DNA from: Microbacterium galbinum | GTDB taxonomy: Bacteria > Actinomycetota > Actinomycetes > Actinomycetales > Microbacteriaceae | Assembly (NCBI RefSeq): GCF_023091225.1 | Contig: NZ_JAHWXM010000001.1 | Span: 1,612,001-1,676,000 of the forward strand | DNA length: 64,000 bases | Direction of reading: 5' to 3' | Notes under the pieces: generated by a model | The model's input: only the letters and a program-made list of their open reading frames with translations | What the model was told of the DNA's origin: nothing | Databases searched by the model: none | Shown here: positions 50,915-58,296 of the stretch, in pieces | Layout of the letters: the number at the start of each line of letters is the position of its first letter | How positions within the stretch are numbered: position 1 is the first letter of the stretch | Made by a program: the position numbers and the translations under genes

Positions 50915-51298
50915 GTGACCTTGTCTCCTGACACGATCGGAATGATCATCGCGCTCTTCGCCTTCACGGCGACGGTGCTCAGCGGCGTGGGCGCGATGCT
51001 CGCCCACCAGACGCGCGGTCTGGACGCGCGATTCGTGCAGATGGATGCGCGGATCGACGCCCGGTTCGAGCAGGTCGACGCCCGGTTCGAGCAGGTCGAC
51101 GCCCGGTTCGACCAGGTGGACGCCCGGTTCGAGCAGGTCGATCGCCGATTCGACCAGGTGGACGCCCGACTCGATCGAGTCGACGCCCGCATTGACCGGG
51201 TGGAGGAACGCCTCCTCGGCGTCGAGCACGAGCTGGTCGACGTGAAGATCACGATCGCCCGGCTCGAGGGACCTCCCCGTCGCCTGCAACAGCTCTGA
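50915..51298 (+). CDS. small membrane-anchored heptad-repeat protein
   Basis: The 127-residue protein has one N-terminal transmembrane helix (GMIIALFAFTATVLSGVGAM). About seven near-identical heptads of the type DARFEQV or DARFDQV follow (residues 47-95), then a more ordinary helical tail. The register gives a long amphipathic coiled coil, probably trimeric or tetrameric. Similar small proteins occur widely next to unrelated genes, and their role is unknown. The GTG at 50915 follows GGAGCAGAATGGACCG. Confidence 0.75.
   Translation: MTLSPDTIGMIIALFAFTATVLSGVGAMLAHQTRGLDARFVQMDARIDARFEQVDARFEQVDARFDQVDARFEQVDRRFDQVDARLDRVDARIDRVEERLLGVEHELVDVKITIARLEGPPRRLQQL
51053..51199 (+). repeat. seven 21-bp coding repeats
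   Basis: Units of the form GTCGACGCCCGGTTCGAGCAG repeat in frame and encode the heptads. The first four are nearly identical in DNA, which suggests recent slippage. Confidence 0.8.
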
Positions 51299-51374
51299 GC
51301 GGCATCCGATCCCGTCGGCGGAGTCGATACGGATTCGGCACCGACAGGGCAGAATGGAGTCCGGAGGTGCGCCC

Positions 51375-51845
51375 ATGAGCGAGACGACAGACCGGACCAC
51401 CGGCACGGCATCGGTCGATGACGCGCTGACGAGCCCGCTGCACCTGCCGCACGCCGCGGCGGAGTGCCCCAAGTGCTTCACCGAACTGCAGCAGAACCGC
51501 GACTTCTGGCTCGCTCGCCCCGACGGTTCACGCCTCGTCGGACTCGTGGTCTCCCGCGAGGGCATGCCTCCGGTCGTGCAGCAGCGCGATGATCTCACGC
51601 GCTTCGGCGTTCCGATCGAGGGGTTCCGTCACCCGGCACCCGACATCCTCGAGAGCTGGGGCGATCGTCTCGCCCGCCTCATCGACACCCTGCACAAGGG
51701 CGACGTGCTCGTCGTCGCGAACACGCACGCGCTCGGGCGCGACGGCGAAGAGGAGTCGCGCACGGTCGCCGACCTCCGTCGCCGCGGCATCATCGTCAAG
51801 GTGCTCAACCACGACGCGCGCCACCTGGCGGATCTCGCGCGCTGA
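51375..51845 (+). CDS. resolvase-domain-like protein lacking the catalytic serine
   Basis: The 156-residue protein has a C-terminal half like the serine-recombinase N-terminal domain: RLARLIDTLHKGDVLVVANTHALGR, then EEESRTVADLRRRGIIVKVL. The N-terminal strand with the YxRVS-type catalytic serine is not present. In its place is AECPKCFTELQQNRDFWLARPDG, which carries a Cys pair. It is therefore unlikely to be an active recombinase and may be a repurposed fold. GGAGGT lies eight bases before the ATG. It converges on the lipoprotein gene with seven bases between. Confidence 0.7.
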   Translation: MSETTDRTTGTASVDDALTSPLHLPHAAAECPKCFTELQQNRDFWLARPDGSRLVGLVVSREGMPPVVQQRDDLTRFGVPIEGFRHPAPDILESWGDRLARLIDTLHKGDVLVVANTHALGRDGEEESRTVADLRRRGIIVKVLNHDARHLADLAR

Positions 51846-51852
51846 CGAACGC

Positions 51853-52482
51853 TTACGGTGCGGGTGTGGGGCCGAAGGCCGGCTCACCTGGCGTGACGCC
51901 GAAGAAGAGCGGATCGCTCGGCGACTCCTCTCGCGGCAGATACCCCTCCGAGAGGGTGACACCGCCGAAGATGAGCTTGCTGAGCTCTGCCGGGTCGCCG
52001 GGCCAGCATTTTGTGGTCGCGGTGACGAGAACCGAGCCGTTGGCGATGAACGTCACCATCAGCAACGAGAAGTCGCCCTGCCGACGCACGATCACATCGG
52101 ACGACTGCGCGTCACCGGAGCCGAGTTCCTGACCCTCCACCTCGAAGCCCGCATCGGCAAGATAATCCTGCACCTTCTCGCGCATCCCATCCCGCTTATC
52201 CGGATCGATCTTCGTGTTGCGGGTGAGATCGAAATTGTAACTGTCGTCACCGCACCCGGCGCCCGAAGGCTGCATCCCGAACAAACCGATATCCGACTCC
52301 CAGGGCCCGTCGTAGATGAGCGCCTGGACATCATTCGTGATGGCCCGGTAGTCGAAGTAGTGCTGCTTCGACTGAGCAACAAGCTCGTCACCCGTGGGAA
52401 TCATTCCGCCTCCGTTCACACACCCCGTAAGGGCAACCGACAACACCACCACAGCAGCGGACACCCGCCAGCGCTTCCTCAT
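51853..52482 (-). CDS. putative lipoprotein of the WXG100 cluster
   Basis: The 209-residue protein has a signal peptide with lipobox LTGC (Cys near residue 20). An alpha/beta domain of unknown function follows, with four further cysteines that may form disulfides. A conserved-looking WPGDPAELSKLIFGGVTLS segment is near the end. It is the last gene of the all-minus cluster and 43 bp downstream of the hydrolase gene, so it may be its immunity or accessory protein; this is inference from position. AGAGG lies seven bases before ATG 52482; a GTG two codons earlier is also possible. Confidence 0.7.
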   Translation of the reverse strand: MRKRWRVSAAVVVLSVALTGCVNGGGMIPTGDELVAQSKQHYFDYRAITNDVQALIYDGPWESDIGLFGMQPSGAGCGDDSYNFDLTRNTKIDPDKRDGMREKVQDYLADAGFEVEGQELGSGDAQSSDVIVRRQGDFSLLMVTFIANGSVLVTATTKCWPGDPAELSKLIFGGVTLSEGYLPREESPSDPLFFGVTPGEPAFGPTPAP

Positions 52483-52523
52483 CTGCACGCCTCTACTCCT
52501 CGTGTATCGTCACCGCGTACCAG

Positions 52524-54212
52524 TCAATCGATCGGCTCGCCGGTGGCGATGATGTTGGCAATGTTACGGAACGATTCCGAGTCGCGAGAAAGGTACCCGT
52601 TACCCGCTTCCCACCACCCCCACACCGTGTTGCCGCCGTCGTGGGCCGCGTGCCCGGGTGTTCCGACCGCCATCTCGGTACCACCGCCCAGGCTCGGTAC
52701 CTCACCCCCGTCGCTTTCGAAACTGACCGCACCCGGCAACGCCTCGGGATTCATCCCGTGGCCGAACGAGCTGTGCTCCCCGTACCGTGCGACCACATCC
52801 CCGGGAGCACGCGAGGCGTAGATTTGCGTGCCGGAGTAGTCCATTGGCGCGTCTCCGGTCCAGCCTGCGTGATACCCGTCGGGGACGCCTGCCGACCCGA
52901 CTGCGATGAGGTTGTCGACTCCAAGGTTGTCGGGCGATCCGCCCACCGCGAGGAACGCGGTCGTGCTGCCGTATGAGTGCCCGATCACCGACGTCGTGAC
53001 CTGTGAAGAAACCTCGTTGTCGAGCCCTCGCAGCGTGGAACTGAGCCTCGCCGCGCCCTCGGTCGCGCTGCCCATCACGTGTTCGGTCGCCAGATTCGGG
53101 GAGTCGTAGCCGTACCAGGCAATCGTCGCCGACCCCACGCCCTCACCGTACTCGTTCGCGAACTTGTTAAGGTTGCGGCCACTCGCCCCCCATGCCTTGA
53201 GGTCGTCGAGGCTCGAGAACATCCCACCGACCAGCACGTTGACGTTGGTGATGCCGTCCATCGGATCGACAGGGTTGCCTTCATCGTCAACGATGCGCAC
53301 GCCGTACATCACAGCGGCGGTTGCCTGCGGGTGCTCGAACGGGTGGAACATCAGCAATTGGCCATCGAAGTCCGTGACCTCGCGCCCGAGCTGCTCGAGC
53401 TGCGAGTCGAGTGGCTCGCCATACGGGCCGCCTTCGATCACCCGGTCGTAGGCGGCCTTGTTGGCGAGGAACCGGTCGAGGTAGGGAACGCCTTCGAGGT
53501 TGCCGACGAACTCCGGGTAGGTGCGGGCCAACGCCGCGCGCTGCGCATCGGTGAGGCTGTCCCAGATCTCGGCCACCTCGGCCGGGCTGTCGGCGTTCGC
53601 GAGCGCATCGATCGCCGAGAGCGTCGAGTCGCTGAGGGTCGTGCCATCGGAGCGGACCAGGCCCGAGATCGCAGCCCCATAGGCCTCATCCCACAGCGAG
53701 TACGCCGATTCCCACTGCTCCCACAGATCGTCGACGGTGCTGGTGGCCGAGGCGAGACCGCTCTCGGCATCCGTCACGCCCTGCTCCGCCGTGTTGCGGG
53801 TCTGCGCGGTGTCGTCTGGCGTGCACTGGCGCTGCGCGAGCTCGGCCGCATCGAGATCGGCCGCCGCAGTCTCCTTCGCGGCGTGGGCCGTCTCGATGTC
53901 GTCGATGAGGTCGTTCGCCGCCTTCGCGTGCTGCGCCACGGCCTCGCCGTAGGCGCGCACGACATCGGCGATGCGCTCGAGGGTGAGGATCGTCGGGTTC
54001 ATCCGGCTCGCGAGGGCGCCCGATTCGGTCTGAACGCGATCGATGCTCTCGCCGCGCCCTTCGAGTCCGCCGTCGATGTTGCGCAGCACGATCCGGGCGT
54101 TGCCACCCTCATCGATCAACGTCTCGAGGTCACGATGGATGCCTTCGAGCGAGCCGCTGTCGTACTCGATCTCCTCGAGCGTCCAGCCGCGATTAGGAGA
54201 AGTCAGCGACAT
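52524..54212 (-). CDS. alpha/beta hydrolase with helical N-terminus, candidate type VII substrate
   Basis: The 562-residue protein starts with about 240 residues of Ala/Glu-rich helices, like the targeting regions of large WXG100/LXG proteins. An alpha/beta hydrolase domain of the DUF1023 type follows. The nucleophile elbow is VIGHSYGSTTAFL (Ser near residue 420) and YASRAPGDVVARYG probably carries the acid. A helical N-terminus plus hydrolase recalls the secreted lipase effectors of type VII systems. The ATG lies 20 bases inside the upstream small gene, so translation is coupled. Substrate could be lipid or ester; this is not determined. Confidence 0.8.
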   Translation of the reverse strand: MSLTSPNRGWTLEEIEYDSGSLEGIHRDLETLIDEGGNARIVLRNIDGGLEGRGESIDRVQTESGALASRMNPTILTLERIADVVRAYGEAVAQHAKAANDLIDDIETAHAAKETAAADLDAAELAQRQCTPDDTAQTRNTAEQGVTDAESGLASATSTVDDLWEQWESAYSLWDEAYGAAISGLVRSDGTTLSDSTLSAIDALANADSPAEVAEIWDSLTDAQRAALARTYPEFVGNLEGVPYLDRFLANKAAYDRVIEGGPYGEPLDSQLEQLGREVTDFDGQLLMFHPFEHPQATAAVMYGVRIVDDEGNPVDPMDGITNVNVLVGGMFSSLDDLKAWGASGRNLNKFANEYGEGVGSATIAWYGYDSPNLATEHVMGSATEGAARLSSTLRGLDNEVSSQVTTSVIGHSYGSTTAFLAVGGSPDNLGVDNLIAVGSAGVPDGYHAGWTGDAPMDYSGTQIYASRAPGDVVARYGEHSSFGHGMNPEALPGAVSFESDGGEVPSLGGGTEMAVGTPGHAAHDGGNTVWGWWEAGNGYLSRDSESFRNIANIIATGEPID

Positions 54213-54507
54213 AGTCGGAATCCCATCCGGCGCCGAGCGAGACGTCGAGGTCATCGAACGAATCGTTGATGCTCTTGAGGCGGTCGCTGATCGCGATGCC
54301 GTCGAGGTGCTGCGCCTTCGCCTCCATCGACGCCTGACCGAGTGCGTTCTCGAGCATGACCCGGAGGCTCGTGCGCCCCACTGGGTTGCCGACGCCGGTG
54401 TCGCGGGCCCAGATGTCGTTCGCATACATCACGTAATTGCCGATCGAAAGGTCGATCTGCAGGATCGCCCCTTCGAGCGCCGCCTTGTCGATCGCGACGT
54501 CCGACAT
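54193..54507 (-). CDS. small helical partner protein of the hydrolase
   Basis: The 104-residue protein is mostly helical, with two predicted helices around VMYANDIWARDTG and VMLENALGQASMEAK and an acidic end. There is no WxG motif, but size and position match the small partners that pair with type VII substrates. Its 3' end overlaps the hydrolase start by 20 bp. The ATG at 54507 follows GGGGGGTGAAG; a GTG two codons earlier is possible. The promoter has operator copy A. Confidence 0.65.
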   Translation of the reverse strand: MSDVAIDKAALEGAILQIDLSIGNYVMYANDIWARDTGVGNPVGRTSLRVMLENALGQASMEAKAQHLDGIAISDRLKSINDSFDDLDVSLGAGWDSDYVADFS

Positions 54508-54534
54508 CTTCACCCCCCGGTGCTCCGTGGTTTC

Positions 54535-54581
54535 ACGCTAGTGGGGCATATCGGGATGCCACGATGGGCAGGACTCCCCAT
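54535..54581 (-). promoter_or_regulatory. WXG100-cluster operator copy A with -10 box
   Basis: The palindrome ATGGGCAGGACTCCCCAT (54564-54581) has one arm mismatch. TAGCGT on the minus strand (54535-54540) lies 23 bp away, upstream of the small partner gene. Confidence 0.6.
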
Positions 54582-54660
54582 CCATCCGGTACCGGCAACG
54601 AGGTCGGGACACGACGAGGGGCCGACGGCGAACCGTCGACCCCTCGAAAACTGCGCTCGG

Positions 54661-54948
54661 TCAGCTGCCGGCGAGCTGCGTGTCGAGGTCCTGGATCGCA
54701 CGCATCATGCCCAGCAGCGACTCCGACATGTCGTTGATGCCATCGACCGCGGTCTTCAGACCCGTCGTCAGCTCCGTGTAACCCTCACCGAACTTGCCCG
54801 ACGCATGCTGCGTCTTGAAGTCCTCACCCAGAAGGGTGTCCACCTGACCCTTCAGCGTGTCCAACTGACCCTGAATGTCATCACGAGCCTGCGACAGCGA
54901 CGACGCCACCTGCTCCATCTCTGCATAAGACGCACCGAAATCGGCCAT
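54661..54948 (-). CDS. WXG100 family protein, copy 1
   Basis: The 95-residue protein forms two helices (residues 3-40 and 52-92) around a turn reading LGEDFKTQHASGKFG. The classical W-x-G is replaced by EDF, as in some actinobacterial members. The start ATG at 54948 follows CCGGAGGTGTGGACG, a good ribosome site; ATG three codons earlier is less favoured. It should form a dimer and be exported by, or escort substrates to, an ESX/type VII machine encoded elsewhere. The encoded protein is identical to that at 57882. Confidence 0.88.
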   Translation of the reverse strand: MADFGASYAEMEQVASSLSQARDDIQGQLDTLKGQVDTLLGEDFKTQHASGKFGEGYTELTTGLKTAVDGINDMSESLLGMMRAIQDLDTQLAGS

Positions 54949-55002
54949 CGTCCACACCTCCGGAAATCGAATGAACCGGACCCCTCCGGCCCGATACCCA
55001 CA

Positions 55003-55048
55003 AACCTAACAACCCCCACCCCCACCGTCGATGGGGAGACCTCCCCAT
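55003..55048 (-). promoter_or_regulatory. WXG100-cluster operator copy B with -10 box
   Basis: The perfect palindrome ATGGGGAGACCTCCCCAT (55031-55048) lies 22 bp from TAGGTT (55003-55008, minus strand). Confidence 0.65.
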
Positions 55049-55070
55049 CGAGCCGCGAGTGACGGCGAGG

Positions 55071-55736
55071 TCAGCGGCCGATCACGCCCGACCGGATCCG
55101 CACCCAGAGCGGGTCCCGCTCCGAGAGACCGGACACGATCCGCATCACCCCGCCGATCTGACCGATGCCGGCGAGCGCGGCGATCACACCGACGACCCCC
55201 GCCGCCGCGGTCAGCTCGCTCGACCCCTCGATGAGGTCGCGGACGAACAGTGCGATCCCGCCCACCGCGATCAGCAGTGCCAGGGTCGCCGTGACGATCC
55301 GCACGAACACCCGCGGTTCGAAGTTCACGGTGCGAGCCTGCAGCCAACCGCCGGCGCGGCGCTGGCGCCCTCCGCGCGTGTACGGCAGGCGCATCCACCA
55401 GGTCGCGGCGGAGAGGAGCCGCCGCCCCGACCACCACAGCAGCACCAGCAGGGCGACGCCCGCGAGAGTGACGATGACGGCGACCACGATCGTCACCAGG
55501 TCGCTGCCGACGGGCGTGCCGCCCAGCATCCGCACCGTCTCGATGAGACCGACCGCCACGAATGAACCCCCGGCAGCGAGGGCGAAGCCCAGGATGCCGA
55601 GACCCCACCGCGACCATCGTTCGAAGTCCGCCCGCAGCGCCGCGGCGGCGCGGTCGGCTTCGACGGGGCGAGCGTCATCGGATCCCGTCTCGGCGATGAG
55701 AGGACGCGAGGCCGGGAGGATCAGGGCGAAGGGCAT
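55071..55736 (-). CDS. hypothetical membrane protein of the WXG100 cluster
   Basis: The 221-residue protein has four predicted transmembrane helices in two pairs (about 45-70, 78-103, 145-165, 175-200), separated by a basic loop (RRQRRAGG). I recognise no family. It starts four bases after the stop of the about 213-residue protein gene, so it is the last gene of the 58169-55071 operon. A membrane protein also ends the neighbouring cassette, which suggests an anchoring or immunity role. Confidence 0.7.
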   Translation of the reverse strand: MPFALILPASRPLIAETGSDDARPVEADRAAAALRADFERWSRWGLGILGFALAAGGSFVAVGLIETVRMLGGTPVGSDLVTIVVAVIVTLAGVALLVLLWWSGRRLLSAATWWMRLPYTRGGRQRRAGGWLQARTVNFEPRVFVRIVTATLALLIAVGGIALFVRDLIEGSSELTAAAGVVGVIAALAGIGQIGGVMRIVSGLSERDPLWVRIRSGVIGR

Positions 55737-55740
55737 GGAT

Positions 55741-56382
55741 TCAGGTTAGGCCGTCGTCGAGCGGCGTCTCGAATCGCGCGCCCTCCGGCAGTTGCGGCTC
55801 GACGCCTTCGGGAAGGTACTGCGTCATCGACAGCGCGAACGCCGTCATCACCGCCAGCTCCTGCCGCTGCGCCGGGTCGGAGCACATGCCCATGACGACC
55901 ACGGTTCCCGCTTCGTCGGGAAGACGGATCTCACCCACCGTCATGACCGCGTCCATACCCCCGCGCGACACCAGTCCGCTCGTCACGGTGCCGACCCGCC
56001 CGTCCGGCGACGCGAAGGTCTCGGCGGTCGCGTCGTCGCCGAAGCGACCGAGCGGCAGGAGACGGTGCAGCGAGACGGCATCCGCAGTGTCTCCCGGACC
56101 CGTCACGACCACGTTCGTGCACAGGAACGACACCGCCGGCCGCTCACCGAGCACGATCGACACCCCGGCGAAGTCGAATCCGGTGTCGGCGAAGGTGCGC
56201 ACACCCTCGTGGAAGCCGGCGACGATCGCCTCACGCGCCTCGTCCGGGAGCCAGCCCTTGCCGCCCTCGAGGTAACGCTCCAGCCATTCGTCGGGCGAGC
56301 GATCGCCGAGGGCACGGAACTCGATCCAGCCCTGCGGCATCCGCTGCCAGACCCGGTGGCCGGTTGCCTGTTCGACGCTCAC
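55741..56382 (-). CDS. type VII cassette alpha/beta protein 1
   Basis: The 213-residue soluble protein begins with MPQGWIEF, followed by a helical stretch and a set of beta strands (GRVGTVTSGLVSRGGMDAV, TVVVMGMCSDP). It ends with a helix containing LAVMTAFALSMTQYLPEG. The pattern, a Pro-x-x-Trp opening and a final helix after a strand with a Cys/Ser-Asp, recurs in the proteins at 59247 and 59953 and recalls Mog1/PsbP-like folds. Function is unknown; a dedicated chaperone or immunity role is possible. Its GTG overlaps the TGA of the upstream gene. Confidence 0.7.
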   Translation of the reverse strand: MSVEQATGHRVWQRMPQGWIEFRALGDRSPDEWLERYLEGGKGWLPDEAREAIVAGFHEGVRTFADTGFDFAGVSIVLGERPAVSFLCTNVVVTGPGDTADAVSLHRLLPLGRFGDDATAETFASPDGRVGTVTSGLVSRGGMDAVMTVGEIRLPDEAGTVVVMGMCSDPAQRQELAVMTAFALSMTQYLPEGVEPQLPEGARFETPLDDGLT

Positions 56383-57506
56383 AGCTCGTCGTCCGTCTTC
56401 GGGCCGTTGCCGTGGACCGTGTTGTCGACACGTTCGGCGAGGTTCTGCCACGGACCGAACAGGCTGTCGACGAAGTCCTGCCCCTTGCTGTGCGCGTCCA
56501 TGGCGGTGTTGGTCATCCAGTAGGTGTTGGCGACCATGTTGCTCATGTTGATGTTCAGCGTGACGGCGAGGGTTCCCGCCGCCGTACCGCCACCGGCGAG
56601 AGCCGGGGTCATGCGCTGGATCGACGGGATGAGCACCGCACCGCCGGGGCCGATGAGCGTCTTCGCCGCGACACCCAGCAGACCACCGGCGAGCAACCCG
56701 ACCGCGCCGATCGCGAAGTCCGTCCACGACCCGCGGCCGGTGAGCGCCTGCAGCCCGTCGATCGCGACCAGCGCGATCGCCATGACGAGCGCCACGGTGC
56801 CGAGGACCGGGATGAAGAGCGAGAGGATGGCGATGATTGGCAGCGCCGCGCGGAGGATGTCCTCCAGGATCGGCACCACGTTGTCCATGAGCCACTCGCC
56901 GGCATCCGCCAGCCAGTCGCCCGCCCCCTCGAGGAAGTTCGAGAACGCGTTGCCCGCATAGGAGTTGAGCGTGTCGCTCGCGCTCACGAGGTGCTGCGCG
57001 GCGATCGCCGCGTCGTCGTCGACCTCGATCTTGAGGCGCTGCGCCTCGGCGATCACGTCGTCGAGCGCGCCCTGCGCCGTCGCGAGGTCAGTGGTCGCAT
57101 TCGACACGGCGTCGGGATCGGCATCCTCGGCGTCGGCGCCGTCGACGGCCTTGTCCTTCGCGGTCGCCTTGCTGCTCACCGACGCGGCGGCGGTGGCCGC
57201 TCGATCCTCGAGCTCGCGAGCGCGCTGCTGGTAGCCGGTCAGCTGCGTTACCCAGGTGCTGAGCGCATCGCGGGAGGTGCGCAGGGCCGAACCCGTGTCG
57301 ACCAGGTGCGGACGGAAGTCCTCGCTCATCGCGGCGCGGAACGCCACGGCGGCTTCGCCCGTCCAGGCGGCGTCATCGTCGCCGTTGAGCATCGCGAGCG
57401 CGTCGTCGACGCTGTCGCAGCCGGTCGAGAGCCCGAGCACGAAGCCCTCGAGCTCGCCGAGATCGCCGGGAGCGGGATCGAATCCCAGAGCGGGGAACGC
57501 GGTCAT
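56379..57506 (-). CDS. large WXG-domain protein with hydrophobic core, candidate type VII substrate
   Basis: The 375-residue protein has a WXG-like N-terminal domain (DDDAAWTGEAAVAFRAAM near residue 45), a helical region to about 200 and three to four hydrophobic helices at 215-310 (LPIIAILSLFIPVLGTVALV). The C-terminus is short and polar. The hydrophobic centre recalls pore-forming or membrane-inserting effectors. No known toxin motif is visible. The ATG overlaps the TGA of the small partner gene (ATGA), and its own TGA overlaps the GTG of the next gene, so three genes are coupled. Confidence 0.75.
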   Translation of the reverse strand: MTAFPALGFDPAPGDLGELEGFVLGLSTGCDSVDDALAMLNGDDDAAWTGEAAVAFRAAMSEDFRPHLVDTGSALRTSRDALSTWVTQLTGYQQRARELEDRAATAAASVSSKATAKDKAVDGADAEDADPDAVSNATTDLATAQGALDDVIAEAQRLKIEVDDDAAIAAQHLVSASDTLNSYAGNAFSNFLEGAGDWLADAGEWLMDNVVPILEDILRAALPIIAILSLFIPVLGTVALVMAIALVAIDGLQALTGRGSWTDFAIGAVGLLAGGLLGVAAKTLIGPGGAVLIPSIQRMTPALAGGGTAAGTLAVTLNINMSNMVANTYWMTNTAMDAHSKGQDFVDSLFGPWQNLAERVDNTVHGNGPKTDDEL

Positions 57507-57805
57507 GCGGATGCCCCTTCCTCGGGCTCCATGCTGGCGGCGAGCTCGGAGTCGAGCCCGCGGAACGCCTCGAGGATGCCCTGCAGCCCGGTGCTCGCAT
57601 CTTCCGCGTAGCGACCGAGCTTGTCGATGCCGCCACCCCACGAATCGTGAAGGTCTTCGAGACGGCGCCGCAGCTCCTGCTGCGGAACGGCCGAGCCGGA
57701 GACGCTGCCGAGAGCGCTGGTCGCGGCATCCAACGACGTGCGCATGTTCGCGTACGCGGTCTTGCTCGCCTCCATGGCCGAGTAGTCGATACTCACATCA
57801 GGCAT
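57503..57805 (-). CDS. WXG100-like small partner protein
   Basis: The 100-residue helical protein has the turn LHDSWGGGIDKLGRYAED, a clear W-x-G, between two helices. This is the canonical WXG100 layout. It should pair with the large protein translated from the overlapping gene and target it for export. It lies 76 bp downstream of the duplicated WXG100 gene, in the same operon. Confidence 0.8.
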   Translation of the reverse strand: MPDVSIDYSAMEASKTAYANMRTSLDAATSALGSVSGSAVPQQELRRRLEDLHDSWGGGIDKLGRYAEDASTGLQGILEAFRGLDSELAASMEPEEGASA

Positions 57806-57881
57806 ACGTGTCCCCTCCCCTGGTCACCGGTCGAAAGGGGGCGCCGACCCGATCGGTCGACGCCCCACGAAGAACGCTCGG

Positions 57882-58169
57882 TCAGCTGCCGGCGAGCTGC
57901 GTGTCGAGGTCCTGAATCGCACGCATCATGCCCAGCAGCGACTCCGACATGTCATTGATGCCATCGACCGCGGTCTTCAGACCCGTCGTCAGCTCCGTGT
58001 AACCCTCACCGAACTTGCCCGACGCATGCTGCGTCTTGAAGTCCTCACCCAGAAGGGTGTCCACCTGACCCTTCAGCGTGTCCAACTGACCCTGAATGTC
58101 ATCACGAGCCTGCGACAGCGACGACGCCACCTGCTCCATCTCTGCATAAGACGCACCGAAATCGGCCAT
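57882..58169 (-). CDS. WXG100 family protein, copy 2
   Basis: The protein is identical in all 95 residues to copy 1. The two DNA differences are third-position changes in Ile and Asn codons. The promoter and operator are also identical, so both copies should be expressed together. Here it heads the operon running to 55071, whereas copy 1 precedes the hydrolase unit. Keeping two identical copies suggests recent duplication, gene conversion or selection for dose. Confidence 0.88.
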   Translation of the reverse strand: MADFGASYAEMEQVASSLSQARDDIQGQLDTLKGQVDTLLGEDFKTQHASGKFGEGYTELTTGLKTAVDGINDMSESLLGMMRAIQDLDTQLAGS

Positions 58170-58223
58170 CGTCCACACCTCCGGAAATCGAATGAACCGG
58201 ACCCCTCCGGCCCGATACCCACA

Positions 58224-58269
58224 AACCTAACAACCCCCACCCCCACCGTCGATGGGGAGACCTCCCCAT
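58224..58269 (-). promoter_or_regulatory. WXG100-cluster operator copy C with -10 box
   Basis: The perfect palindrome (58252-58269) lies 22 bp from TAGGTT (58224-58229, minus strand). The arrangement is identical to copy B. Confidence 0.65.
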
Positions 58270-58296
58270 CGAGCCGAACCGGGCGAAGAACCGGAA

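Larger units (their letters stand above)
54654..55055. repeat. 402-bp direct repeat, copy 1
   Basis: It is identical to 57875-58276 except for two bases, both synonymous changes in the WXG100 gene. It spans the gene, its leader, -10 box and operator. Confidence 0.95.
57875..58276. repeat. 402-bp direct repeat, copy 2
   Basis: It is the partner of 54654-55055, offset by 3221 bp, with two base differences. Confidence 0.95.
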
